Assembly: GCA_051005135.1 (NCBI GenBank)
Contig: JBPCJQ010000012.1
Span: 1-24,427 of the forward strand
Source: DATAQC01 sp051005135
GTDB taxonomy: Bacteria; Actinomycetota; Acidimicrobiia; Acidimicrobiales; AC-14
Length of the DNA: 24,427 nt
Direction: 5' to 3'
Part shown: one piece after another, positions 1 through 7,759 of the stretch
How positions within the stretch are numbered: position 1 is the first letter of the stretch
How the letters are laid out: the number at the start of each line of letters is the position of its first letter
Position numbers and translations under genes: made by a program
Notes under the pieces: generated by a model
The model's input: only the letters and a program-made list of their open reading frames with translations
Databases searched by the model: none
What the model was told of the DNA's origin: nothing

Positions 1-115
1 GATCGGCGGCCGACATCGACGAGGTGGGGTGGCCCGAGGCGGCCTGGCCCGAACAGCGCACCGCGTCCACCCTCAACTGCTGGCCCAGCTCCTGCCACCG
101 CTCGTGCTCGCTCAT
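1..115 (-). CDS. Transketolase, N-terminal fragment (runs off the window)
   Basis: The 38 visible codons run from ATG at 115-113 off the left edge. The peptide begins MSEHERWQELGQQLRVDAVR and continues through SGQAASGHPTSSMSAAD. The SGHPTSSMSAAD stretch is the N-terminal signature of transketolase, the thiamine-diphosphate enzyme that moves two-carbon units between sugar phosphates in the cytosol; its His contributes to the substrate site. A Shine-Dalgarno-like GGGAGG lies six bases before the ATG and supports this start. The gene begins 42 bases after the sigma factor stop on the same strand, so the two may be co-transcribed. Whether it encodes a full-length enzyme or only a split N-terminal subunit cannot be seen. 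The family call rests on one strong motif. Confidence 0.8.
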   Translation of the reverse strand, partial: MSEHERWQELGQQLRVDAVRCSGQAASGHPTSSMSAAD

Positions 116-157
116 CGACTGCCTCCCGCTCTGGGTCCTACCCGCGCCGTGGTCGGC

Positions 158-1084
158 CTACGCCGACAGCAGGTCGCGGGCCGCCCGCCTGGTCGACCGG
201 CGAAGCTTGGCGATGGCCTTGACCTCCAGCTGGCGGACGCCTTCTCGGGTGAGGCCGAACTGCTCGCCTACCTCGTCGAGGGTCCGAGGCCTGCCTCGGT
301 CGAGCCCGTAACGCAGGCAGAGCACATCGCGCTCGCGTGGTTCCAGGTTGGCCAGGAGCTCGGTGACCTGGGCGGGGAGCATCTCCGAGAACACCACTTG
401 GTCGGGCCGGGGCGTGGAAGTGTCCTCCACCAGGTCGCCCAGCTCGGTGTCACCTTCGCCCGGTCGTTCCGAGAGAGAGACGGGCTCGGACAGGTAGGGG
501 GTGAGCTCGTCCACCTTCTTCGCCGTCAACCCCAGGGCTTCGCAGACCTCGACGGGTCGGGGGGGCCGGCCCAGCTGGACCTCCAGGGACGAGGTGGCCA
601 TACGGATGGCAAGGAGCTGGTCGCCGGCGTGCACCGGCAGGCGGATGGCCCTACTGGTGTTGGCGATACCCCGAGTGATCGTCTGGCGGATCCACCACGT
701 GGCGTAGGTGGAGAACCTGAACCCGCGGCAGGGATCGAAACGCTCGACCGCGTGCATCAGGCCGAAGTTGCCCTCTTGGATCAGGTCGAGGAGCGGTACA
801 CCCGAGGCCTGGTACTTCTTGGCGACGGAGACGACCAGGCGGAGGTTGGCCTTGACGAAGCGGGCTGTGGCCTCCTGGCCCGCCTCGACCGCCGCTTCCA
901 GCTCGGAGCGGCGATCGGGCGCAGGCCGGCTTGTGGCCAGCTCGGCAGCCGCCTGTCGCCCCGTCCTGGCGAGCTCGCCGAGGCGTATCTCGCCCGCCCT
1001 GGTCAGCAGGGCGTGCTTGCCGATGTCGTTCAGGTAGAGCTGAAGGAGGTCGTCCTCCTCGCTGCTTGCCCCCTGCTTGACCAA
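158..1084 (-). CDS. RNA polymerase sigma factor, sigma-70 group 2-like (SigB/HrdB type)
   Basis: This 308-residue protein directs RNA polymerase to promoters. Region 1.2 is at about residues 10-38 (DDLLQLYLNDIGKHALLTRA). Region 2 is at about 76-152, with the core-binding LLDLIQEGNFGLM and the -10 recognition/melting helix FSTYATWWIRQTITR. Region 3 follows at about 155-220, and region 4 at about 245-300 with the -35 helix-turn-helix TLDEVGEQFGLTREGVRQLE. There is no long acidic region 1.1, as is usual for group 2 (non-essential principal-like) factors. The reading frame stays open to 1453, but that would overlap the ligase. I chose TTG at 1084 because GGGAGG lies five bases upstream and the protein then starts just before region 1.2. 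TTG at 1111 is the alternative. It follows the ligase stop by 31 bases and precedes transketolase, so all three may form one operon. Confidence 0.9.
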   Translation of the reverse strand: MVKQGASSEEDDLLQLYLNDIGKHALLTRAGEIRLGELARTGRQAAAELATSRPAPDRRSELEAAVEAGQEATARFVKANLRLVVSVAKKYQASGVPLLDLIQEGNFGLMHAVERFDPCRGFRFSTYATWWIRQTITRGIANTSRAIRLPVHAGDQLLAIRMATSSLEVQLGRPPRPVEVCEALGLTAKKVDELTPYLSEPVSLSERPGEGDTELGDLVEDTSTPRPDQVVFSEMLPAQVTELLANLEPRERDVLCLRYGLDRGRPRTLDEVGEQFGLTREGVRQLEVKAIAKLRRSTRRAARDLLSA

Positions 1085-1089
1085 CCGAG

Positions 1090-1095
1090 CCTCCC
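1090..1095 (-). promoter_or_regulatory. Ribosome binding site deciding the sigma factor TTG start
   Basis: Read on the minus strand, GGGAGG lies five bases before TTG 1084-1082. No comparable site precedes TTG 1111 or the ATG at 1198, which would overlap the ligase by about 80 bases. This favours the 308-residue product. Confidence 0.5.
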
Positions 1096-1115
1096 GGTAG
1101 AGCGGAACCAAACTA

Positions 1116-2234
1116 TCAAAGGACCGCTGGTTGCGCCGGGCGGTCGGCCCCGAAGACAGCGGCCAGCTCTTCGGGAACGGCGACTTCGAGCTGGTCATAG
1201 GTGCACGACTCGGCCCGGCGGTCTGGCCGCCAGCGGCGGAATTGGGTGGCGTGGCGGAAACGGTCGCCCTGGAGATGGTCAAAGGCCACCTCGCCCACCA
1301 GCTCGGGCCGAAGTGGCTCCCATGACAGGTCCCGGCCCGCGCTCCACCGGCTCTGCCCACCAGGCATGCGGGCTGCCACTGCGTTTGGGCCACGCAGGCG
1401 TGGCTCTGCCGCGGCCATGGCCCACGCCGCCCAGGGGTGCCCGCCGAGGGCATCGGCCCGTAACGGCGCCAGCTCGTCGACCAGCTCCCGGCGACGGGCC
1501 ATGGAGAAGGCGGCGGCCACCCCGACGTGGTGGAGGGTGCCGGCCTGGTCGAACAAGCCGAGAAGGAGCGAGCCCACCACGCCGCCGCTCTTGTGCCAGC
1601 GGAACCCAGCCACCACGCAGTCTGCGGTGCGCTCGTGCTTGACCTTGAACATCACCCGTTCGTTCTCCCGGTAGGGCGCCTCGACGCGCTTGACCACTAC
1701 GCCGTCGAGCCCCGCTCCCTCGAAGCGCTCGAACCACTCAGCTGCCACCGCGGGGTCGTCGGTGGCCGGAGTGAGGTGGACGGGAGGTGAGGCACCGCCT
1801 ACCGCCGCCTCCAGGAGCGACCGGCGCTCGCCGAAGGGACGGGAACGCAGGTCGTCGTCGCCCAGGGCCAGCAGGTCGAAGGCCACGAAGGAGGCAGGCG
1901 TCTCCGCCGCCAGCCCGTTGATCCGCGACGCCGCCGGGTGGATGCGCTGGAGCAGGGCTTCGAAGTCGAGGCCCCGGTCGGCGGCGATGATCACCTCGCC
2001 GTCGACCACACAGCGCTGGGGCAGGTGGGCCCGCAGGGGTGCGAGCAGCTCGGGGAAATACCGGGTGAGGGGACGTTCTTTGCGGCTGCCCAGCTCCACC
2101 TCTCCGCCATCGCGGAAAACGACGCAGCGGAAGCCGTCCCACTTGGGCTCGTAGGCGAAGCCCTCGCCTTCGGGCAGGGTGCGGGCGAGCTTGGCCAGCA
2201 TGGGCCGCACCGGCGGCATCACGGGCAACCTCAC
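1116..2234 (-). CDS. ligC: ATP-dependent DNA ligase, LigC-like
   Basis: This 372-residue protein seals nicks using ATP. It starts VRLPVMPPVRPMLAKLA, the usual start of stand-alone actinobacterial LigC. Motif I is YEPKWDGFR, with Lys31 as the residue adenylated in the reaction. Later motifs are VDGEVI, FVAFDLLAL (IIIa), GLDGVVVKR (IV) and MFKVKHERTADCVV (V). A C-terminal OB-fold follows. No polymerase or nuclease domain is attached, so it is LigC rather than full LigD. In mycobacteria LigC acts in backup end-joining or repair; no Ku gene is in this window. I chose GTG at 2234: the frame is open to 2369, but that would run into treY on the other strand. A TACCCT hexamer ends exactly six bases before this GTG, suggesting a leaderless transcript. 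The sigma factor follows downstream. Confidence 0.9.
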   Translation of the reverse strand: MRLPVMPPVRPMLAKLARTLPEGEGFAYEPKWDGFRCVVFRDGGEVELGSRKERPLTRYFPELLAPLRAHLPQRCVVDGEVIIAADRGLDFEALLQRIHPAASRINGLAAETPASFVAFDLLALGDDDLRSRPFGERRSLLEAAVGGASPPVHLTPATDDPAVAAEWFERFEGAGLDGVVVKRVEAPYRENERVMFKVKHERTADCVVAGFRWHKSGGVVGSLLLGLFDQAGTLHHVGVAAAFSMARRRELVDELAPLRADALGGHPWAAWAMAAAEPRLRGPNAVAARMPGGQSRWSAGRDLSWEPLRPELVGEVAFDHLQGDRFRHATQFRRWRPDRRAESCTYDQLEVAVPEELAAVFGADRPAQPAVL

Positions 2235-2240
2235 CGCCGC

Positions 2241-2246
2241 AGGGTA
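2241..2246 (-). promoter_or_regulatory. Putative -10 element of the ligase gene (leaderless)
   Basis: On the minus strand TACCCT fits the TANNNT actinobacterial -10 pattern and is six bases from the GTG start, so transcription would begin at the start codon. It faces the treY -10 within a 29-base intergenic gap. Confidence 0.4.
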
Positions 2247-2251
2247 GCGGG

Positions 2252-2257
2252 TAGCTT
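2252..2257 (+). promoter_or_regulatory. Putative -10 element of treY (leaderless)
   Basis: TAGCTT fits TANNNT and ends six bases before the treY GTG, the spacing expected if the mRNA starts at the first codon. No Shine-Dalgarno sequence is evident before that GTG. Confidence 0.45.
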
Positions 2258-2263
2258 CGACGA

Positions 2264-4951
2264 GTGTCTGGGCCGAACACCGAGGTGCCGCTGGCGACCT
2301 ACCGGGTACAGCTCCATGCCGGGTTCGGCTTCGACGACGTGGCCGCCATCGCTCCCTACCTGGCTGCACTGGGCGTGAGCCACGTCTACTGCTCGCCTTA
2401 CCTCCAGGCCTCCGCCGGCAGCACCCACGGCTACGACGTGGTCGACCATCACCGGCTCAACCGCGAGCTGGGTGGAGACGAGGCGTTCGGACGCATGACC
2501 CGGGCCTTGGCGCACGCAGGGCTGTCGCAGGTGCTCGACGTGGTGCCTAACCACATGGCGGCTGTGGGACGCGAGAACCAGTGGTGGTGGGACGTGCTCG
2601 AGAACGGGCACTCCAGCCGCTACGCTGACATGTTCGACATCGACTGGCCGTCTTCTGCGGACGCGCCCGGCCTGCGTGACCCGAACGCAATGTCAGCCCG
2701 TATCCTGCTGCCGATCCTCGGGGACCACTACGGGCGCCTGCTGGAGGCAGGCCAGCTGCGGTTGGAGCGGGACGAGGCATCCTTCATGGTGCGCTACTTT
2801 GACCACGCGGCCCCGATCTCACCTCGCACGCTCGACAGCGTGCTGGGCCCGGCCGCGGCGATGTGCGGTTCCGACGAGCTGGCCACCCTGGCTACCGCCC
2901 TGGGCCGGCTACCGGCCGCCACTGCTACCGACCGCGCCAGCCGGCACGAGCTGCATCGCGACAAGGAGGTCCTGGGCGACTTGCTAGGCCGCCTCATGCG
3001 GGAGCAGCCGGCGGTTGCCGTCGCGGTCGATGCGGTGGTGGCGTCGATCAACGCTGATCCCGACTCCGTCGACGCCGTTCTCGCCCGCCAGAACTACCGG
3101 TTGGCCTACTGGCGGGTGGCCTCCGAGGAGCTCGACTACCGGCGCTTCTTCGACATCTCGACCCTCGTGGGGCTGCGGGTGGAGTCGCCCCATGTCTTTG
3201 CCGAGACCCACGAGCTGGTGTTGAGCCTCGTGCGCCAGGGGCTCGTCACCGGCCTGCGCATCGACCATCCCGACGGCATGCGTGACCCTGGTGGGTACCT
3301 GCGCCGGCTGCGCGATGCCACGGGGGGGACCTGGGTGGTGGTGGAGAAGATCCTCGAGGGCGTCGAGGAGCTGCTGGCGGAATGGCCGGTGGACGGCACT
3401 ACCGGGTATGACTTCCTCGACCTGGTCGGTGGGCTTCATGTCGACCCCGCCGGTGAGGGACCGCTCAGCGAGCTCCATGCCCGCTTCACGGCCACCTCCA
3501 GCACCTATGCCGAGGTGGTACGGGCCAAGAAGCACCTGGTGATCCGCGAGTCCCTGGCCACCGACGTCCGCCGGGTCGTCGACCTGGCCATGGAGGTGTT
3601 CGGGCGACACCGTCGCTATTGCGACTACACCCGGCGGGAGGTGGCCGGTGCCGTCGTCGAGGTGTTGGCTGCGTTCCCCGTCTACCGCACCTACCTGTCC
3701 CCAGGCCGCCTCCCTACCGACGCCGACTTGGCCCATGTGGCCGCCGCCATGGACGGAGCGCGGGTGCAGCGCCCCGACCTCGATGCCGACCTGTTCGCCT
3801 TCCTCGCCGACGTTCTCCTCTTGGCGGTGCCGGGCGAACTGGAACAGGAGCTGGCTCTGCGGTTCCAGCAGCTCACTGCCCCGGTGATGGCCAAGGGGGT
3901 GGAGGACACCGCCTTCTACTGCTGGCGCCGACTGGTGTCGCTCAACGAGGTGGGCGGTGACCCCGGTCGTTTCGGCACGAGTGTCGACGACTTTCACCGT
4001 GCCAACCTGAGGGCAGTGGGCGAGTGGCCCGCGACCATGGTCACCCTGTCCACCCACGACACCAAGCGCAGTGCCGACGTCCGGGCCCGCATCAGCCTGA
4101 TCTCCGAGGTGCCCGACCAGTGGGCTTTGGCCGTGCGCCGCTGGTCGACCATGAACGAGGTCCACAAGGTCGACGGCTTTCCCGACCGCGGCACCGAGTA
4201 CCTGCTGTACCAGACGCTGGTGGGGGCCTGGCCGCTGCCGGCCGACCGGGCCGCGACCTACATGCACAAGGCGTCCAACGAGGCCAAGGAGCACACCTCC
4301 TGGACCCGTCCCAACCCGGTGTACGACCAGGCCCTGGATGCCTTCGTGGCCGGGGTCTTGGCCGACCCCACCTTCACCGCCGACTTGGCCGCGTTCGTGG
4401 CTCCCTTGGTGGAGGCCGGACGGGTCTCGTCGCTGGCGCAGGTGCTGTCGCTACTGACCGCCCCCGGGGTGCCTGACGTCTACCAAGGATCGGAGCTGTG
4501 GGACCTGAGCCTGGTTGACCCCGACAACCGCCGGCCGGTCGACTACGGCGCCCGCCGCCTCCTTCTCGAGAAGGTGGCGGGTATGGGCGCCGAGGAGGTG
4601 TGGCCCGACCCTGGGGATGGCACGGCCAAGCTGTGGCTCATACATCGTGCCCTGCAGTTGCGGCGTTCCTTGTCTGCCGCCTTCGCCGCCGGATCGTCCT
4701 ACGAACCGTTGCCCGTGAACGGCGACAAGGCCGGCCATGCCGTGGCCTGGTGCCGGGGCAGCCAGGTGGCGGTGATCGTGCCCAGGCTGGTGGTCGGCCT
4801 CGGGGGGGCCTGGGCCGACGCGTCGGTGACTCTTCCGCCGGGGACGTGGGCCGATGTCCTGGGAGGCTCAGGAGTGGCGGGCGGGGCGCCGTTGGAGCTG
4901 GCCACGCTGCTCGACCGTTTTCCTGTCGCCCTCCTGGTGGCCGACCGTTGA
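2264..4951 (+). CDS. treY: Maltooligosyl trehalose synthase
   Basis: This 895-residue cytosolic enzyme turns the reducing-end alpha-1,4 bond of a maltodextrin into an alpha,alpha-1,1 bond, making maltooligosyl trehalose. It is a GH13 protein: the barrel starts at TYRVQLHAGFGFDDVAAI, followed by HVYCSPYLQASAGSTHGYDV and VLDVVPNHMA. Catalytic residues by motif are Asp334 in GLRIDHPDG (nucleophile), Glu361 in VVVEKILEGVEEL (acid/base) and Asp599 in STHDTKRSADVR. The C-terminal APGVPDVYQGSELWDLSLVDPDNRR is typical of TreY. Length is normal or slightly long for the family. The start is GTG, in a divergent gap of only 29 bases to the ligase. treZ starts inside its stop codon. No treX (debranching enzyme) is present here; it may lie elsewhere. 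Confidence 0.97.
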   Translation: MSGPNTEVPLATYRVQLHAGFGFDDVAAIAPYLAALGVSHVYCSPYLQASAGSTHGYDVVDHHRLNRELGGDEAFGRMTRALAHAGLSQVLDVVPNHMAAVGRENQWWWDVLENGHSSRYADMFDIDWPSSADAPGLRDPNAMSARILLPILGDHYGRLLEAGQLRLERDEASFMVRYFDHAAPISPRTLDSVLGPAAAMCGSDELATLATALGRLPAATATDRASRHELHRDKEVLGDLLGRLMREQPAVAVAVDAVVASINADPDSVDAVLARQNYRLAYWRVASEELDYRRFFDISTLVGLRVESPHVFAETHELVLSLVRQGLVTGLRIDHPDGMRDPGGYLRRLRDATGGTWVVVEKILEGVEELLAEWPVDGTTGYDFLDLVGGLHVDPAGEGPLSELHARFTATSSTYAEVVRAKKHLVIRESLATDVRRVVDLAMEVFGRHRRYCDYTRREVAGAVVEVLAAFPVYRTYLSPGRLPTDADLAHVAAAMDGARVQRPDLDADLFAFLADVLLLAVPGELEQELALRFQQLTAPVMAKGVEDTAFYCWRRLVSLNEVGGDPGRFGTSVDDFHRANLRAVGEWPATMVTLSTHDTKRSADVRARISLISEVPDQWALAVRRWSTMNEVHKVDGFPDRGTEYLLYQTLVGAWPLPADRAATYMHKASNEAKEHTSWTRPNPVYDQALDAFVAGVLADPTFTADLAAFVAPLVEAGRVSSLAQVLSLLTAPGVPDVYQGSELWDLSLVDPDNRRPVDYGARRLLLEKVAGMGAEEVWPDPGDGTAKLWLIHRALQLRRSLSAAFAAGSSYEPLPVNGDKAGHAVAWCRGSQVAVIVPRLVVGLGGAWADASVTLPPGTWADVLGGSGVAGGAPLELATLLDRFPVALLVADR

Positions 4952-6675
4952 CCCTCTTCGAGGTATGGGCGCCGCGGGCCGGTCGGGTCGACGTCGTCGT
5001 CGACGGTGGCCGTCGGACCGAGCTGGCCGGGCCTGACGACGGCGGCTGGTTCCGGGGCGAGGACCCCCTCGCCGGCCCAGGCGACGACTACCGCTTCTCC
5101 CTCGACGGTGGGTCTCCCCGGCCCGACCCCCGGTCACCCTGGCAGCCTCGGGGCGTCCACGGCCCGTCCCGTTTGGTCGACCACAAGGCCTTCGCCTGGT
5201 CCGACGCCGGATGGGCCGCGGCTGCCCTCGCCGATGCCGTGATCTACGAGCTGCACGTGGGCACCTTCTCGGCGGCGGGCACCTTCGAGGGTGCCGTCGA
5301 CCACCTCGACCACCTGGTCGACCTGGGGGTCAGCGCGGTCGAGATCATGCCCGTGGCCGAGTTCCCCGGGTGCCGGGGATGGGGCTACGACGGCGTCGAC
5401 CTGTGGGCCCCCCACTCCGCCTACGGCGGCCCCACCGGCCTCAAGCGGTTGGTCGACGCGTGCCACGCCGGGGGGCTGGCGGTGGTGCTCGACGTCGTCT
5501 ACAACCACCTCGGGCCCGACGGCAACTACCTGCGGGACTTCGGCCCCTACTTCACCGACCGCTACGGCACTCCGTGGGGAGAGGCGGTCAACTACGACGG
5601 GCCCGACAGCGACGAGGTACGAGCCTTTGTCGTCGCCAACGCCTGCATGTGGGTACGCGACTACCACGTCGACGGCCTCCGCCTCGACGCCGTGCATGCC
5701 ATCTTCGACATGTCCGCCACCCACATCGTGGAGGAGATCGCTACCGCCGTCCATGCCCTGGAACCCGAGCTGGGTCGGCGGGCGTGGGTCATCGCCGAGA
5801 GCGACCTGAACGACCCCCGGGTGGTGCGTGGGCCCGAAACTGGCGGTTGGGGGTGTGACGCCCAGTGGAGCGACGACTTCCACCACGCTCTGCACGCCGT
5901 CCTCACCGGCGAGCGATCGGGTTACTACGCAGACTTCGGCTCGTTGGCAGCCCTGGCCAAAGCCCTCCGTAAAGTCTTCGTGCACGACGGGTGCCGGTCG
6001 TCGTTCCGGCGCCGCCGCCACGGCCGTCCGCCCACCGGCCTTCCCCACACCCGGTTCCTCGGGTACCTGCAAAATCACGACCAGGTGGGGAACCGGGCCA
6101 AGGGCGAGCGAACGAGTGCTCTCATGGGCATCGGCCGCTTGAAGATCGCTGCCGCTCTGGTGCTCTTGTCACCGTTCGTGCCCATGGTCTTCCAGGGCGA
6201 GGAGTGGGCAGCATCCACGCCGTTCCAGTACTTCACCGACCACGGCGACCCCGAGCTGGGCCGCTCGGTGAGCGAGGGCCGCCGCCGCGAGTTCGCCGCC
6301 TTCGGGTGGGAGCCGATGCCCGGGCCAGCCGGCCCGGGCGGCGGAGCCGCCGAAGAGGCAGTTGTAGTTCCCGACCCGCAGGACCCGGCCACCTTCGACC
6401 GATCCCGGCTCGACTGGTCGGAGCTCGATCACCCTCCCCATGCCGAGCTGCTGGCCTGGCACCGCGACCTCATTCGGCTCCGGCGAGAGGTGCCGGCTCT
6501 GTCCGGTGCCCTCTGCTCGATGGAGGTGCGCTACGACGAGGACGCCAGGTGGCTGGCGCTCGAGCGGGGCCCGGTGTCGGTGCTGTGCAACCTGGCCGAG
6601 GTGGAGCAGCCGGTGCCGACATCCGGGGGCGCGTCCAGTGTCGTCCCCGCCGACGGCGTCGTGATTATGGGGTAG
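4948..6675 (+). CDS. treZ: Malto-oligosyltrehalose trehalohydrolase
   Basis: This 575-residue enzyme releases free trehalose from the TreY product. It has an N-terminal CBM48-like beta domain (TLFEVWAPRAGRVDVVVDGG), then a GH13 barrel: VIYELHVGTFSAAGTFEGA, VEIMPVAEFPGCRGWGYDGV and VLDVVYNHLGPDGNYL. Predicted catalytic residues are Asp247 (DGLRLDAVHAI), Glu284 (VIAESDLNDPRV) and Asp378 (YLQNHDQVGNRA). The frame is open back to 4600, but family alignment begins at TLFEVWAP. The TTG at 4948 overlaps the treY stop (TTGA), which implies translational coupling. A Gly/Pro/Ala insert at about residues 458-472 is encoded by a 47-bp palindromic repeat shared with the BTAD gene. The gene ends 3 bases from the convergent PHP gene. 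Confidence 0.95.
   Translation: MTLFEVWAPRAGRVDVVVDGGRRTELAGPDDGGWFRGEDPLAGPGDDYRFSLDGGSPRPDPRSPWQPRGVHGPSRLVDHKAFAWSDAGWAAAALADAVIYELHVGTFSAAGTFEGAVDHLDHLVDLGVSAVEIMPVAEFPGCRGWGYDGVDLWAPHSAYGGPTGLKRLVDACHAGGLAVVLDVVYNHLGPDGNYLRDFGPYFTDRYGTPWGEAVNYDGPDSDEVRAFVVANACMWVRDYHVDGLRLDAVHAIFDMSATHIVEEIATAVHALEPELGRRAWVIAESDLNDPRVVRGPETGGWGCDAQWSDDFHHALHAVLTGERSGYYADFGSLAALAKALRKVFVHDGCRSSFRRRRHGRPPTGLPHTRFLGYLQNHDQVGNRAKGERTSALMGIGRLKIAAALVLLSPFVPMVFQGEEWAASTPFQYFTDHGDPELGRSVSEGRRREFAAFGWEPMPGPAGPGGGAAEEAVVVPDPQDPATFDRSRLDWSELDHPPHAELLAWHRDLIRLRREVPALSGALCSMEVRYDEDARWLALERGPVSVLCNLAEVEQPVPTSGGASSVVPADGVVIMG
6318..6364 (+). repeat. 47-bp double-hairpin repeat, copy 1 (inside treZ)
   Basis: It contains a perfect 9-bp inverted repeat (GCCCGGGCC, loop AGCC, GGCCCGGGC), then a 5-bp stem (GGCGG, AG, CCGCC), a 3-base spacer and the tail GAGGCAGTTG. 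By my alignment it matches copy 2 (10028-10074, opposite strand) at 42 of 47 positions with no gap. In treZ it is in frame and encodes PGPAGPGGGAAEEAV, lying after the catalytic barrel motifs. I found no third full copy in the window. Confidence 0.75.
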
Positions 6676-6678
6676 GAC

Positions 6679-7740
6679 TCAGGTGGAGTGGGAATCGGCC
6701 CAGGCCAGAAGGTCGTCGGCACCGCGCGTGTTCACGATGCGGTCGACGTCGACCCCGGCGTCGGCGGCCCGGGTACAGCCGTTGGTGAGCCACTCGAGTT
6801 GCCCGGGGGCGTGGGCATCGGTGTCGATCGACACGGTGCACCCGGCGTCGAGGGCCTGGCGAAGCAGCCGCATGGGCGGGTCGAGGCGCTCGGGCCGGGA
6901 GTTGATCTCGACCGCCGTTCCCGCCTGGGCGCAGGCGGTAAACACAGCGTCGGCATCGAACGTCGACTCGGGTCGCCCACCACCCCGACGCAGGCCGGCC
7001 GTGACTTGGGGCGCGGCGGGCAGGAGGCGGCCGGTGCAATGGCCGAGGATATCGACATGGGGGTTGGCCACCGCTGCCACCATCCGACGGGTCATCTCCG
7101 GCGCCTCCATGCGCAGCTTGGAGTGCACGCTGGCCACCACCACGTCGAGGGCGGCGAGCAGCTCGTCCTCCTGGTCGAGGCCGCCGTCGACCAGGATGTC
7201 GACTTCGATGCCGGTGAGTATACGGAAGGGTGAAAGCTCCTCGTTGAGGTGGGCGACCACGGCGAGCTGGTCACGCAGGCGCTCCGGCGACAGGCCGTGG
7301 GCCACCGTCAGGCGAGGGCTGTGGTCGGTCAGAACCATGTACTCATGGCCCATGTCGTGCGCTGCCCGTGCCATCTCGTGAATCGGGCTGCCGCCATCGG
7401 ACCAGTTGGAGTGAGTGTGGCAGTCACCGCGCAGGGCGGCGCGGATCTCCGCGGCCCGCCCGCTGAGGGGGCCGGCGGCCTCGGGCGCGGCATCTTCTTG
7501 GAGGCGGGACAGGTACTCGGGAACACCTCCGGCCAGGGCCTGGGCCACCACCTCCTCCGTCTTGGCGCCCACGCCGGGGAGGTCGCGCAGGCGACTTTGG
7601 TTGGCCCGGCGACGAAGCTCCTCGGGCTCCAGTGCCCCGACGGTAGCGGCCGCTCCCCTGAAGGCACGGACCCGGTACGTGGGAGCACCCGACCGCTCGA
7701 GCAGGTACGCGATGCGCTCCAGGGCCTGCACCGGGTCCAC
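6679..7740 (-). CDS. PHP-domain metallophosphoesterase with N-terminal helix-hairpin-helix
   Basis: This 353-residue protein has a PolX-like layout without the polymerase. Residues 1-95 are helical, start VDPVQALERIAYLLERSG and carry a DNA-binding helix-hairpin-helix (LRDLPGVGAKTEEVVAQAL). A complete PHP phosphoesterase domain follows. Metal ligands visible by motif are H108 and H110 (DCHTHSNWSDGG), D139/H140 (LTDHS), E179 (GIEVDI), H206 (ASVHSKLR), H234 (ILGHCTGR), and D308 and H310 (DTDAHAP). It probably hydrolyses phosphate esters or DNA ends; the substrate is unknown. The frame is open to 7794 but would overlap the divergent phosphoesterase. GTG at 7740 matches the usual family start (DPVxALxRIA) and has TATCTT seven bases upstream. 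The gene meets treZ tail to tail. Confidence 0.85.
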   Translation of the reverse strand: MDPVQALERIAYLLERSGAPTYRVRAFRGAAATVGALEPEELRRRANQSRLRDLPGVGAKTEEVVAQALAGGVPEYLSRLQEDAAPEAAGPLSGRAAEIRAALRGDCHTHSNWSDGGSPIHEMARAAHDMGHEYMVLTDHSPRLTVAHGLSPERLRDQLAVVAHLNEELSPFRILTGIEVDILVDGGLDQEDELLAALDVVVASVHSKLRMEAPEMTRRMVAAVANPHVDILGHCTGRLLPAAPQVTAGLRRGGGRPESTFDADAVFTACAQAGTAVEINSRPERLDPPMRLLRQALDAGCTVSIDTDAHAPGQLEWLTNGCTRAADAGVDVDRIVNTRGADDLLAWADSHST

Positions 7741-7747
7741 GCGGGCG

Positions 7748-7753
7748 AAGATA
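7748..7753 (-). promoter_or_regulatory. Putative -10 element of the PHP gene
   Basis: On the minus strand TATCTT (TANNNT) lies seven bases before GTG 7740. The whole gap to the divergent phosphoesterase start is 19 bases, so any promoter must overlap one of the two genes. Confidence 0.4.
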
Positions 7754-7759
7754 GACGCA

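Noticed and set aside
29..1642. Open plus-strand frame of 537 codons across the left end
   Set aside because: It is antisense to the sigma factor and ligase genes, which carry clear family motifs. Its translation is Gly/Arg/Pro-rich without any recognisable domain, as expected for shadow frames in GC-rich DNA.
2984..4294. Long minus-strand frame opposite treY
   Set aside because: It is a shadow of treY codon bias (rich in Val, Gly, His, Gln). No motif is present and treY is unambiguous.
4600..4947. N-terminal extension of treZ inside treY
   Set aside because: The extra residues are Arg/Gly-rich and lie over the end of treY. TreZ homology starts at the TTG that overlaps the treY stop.
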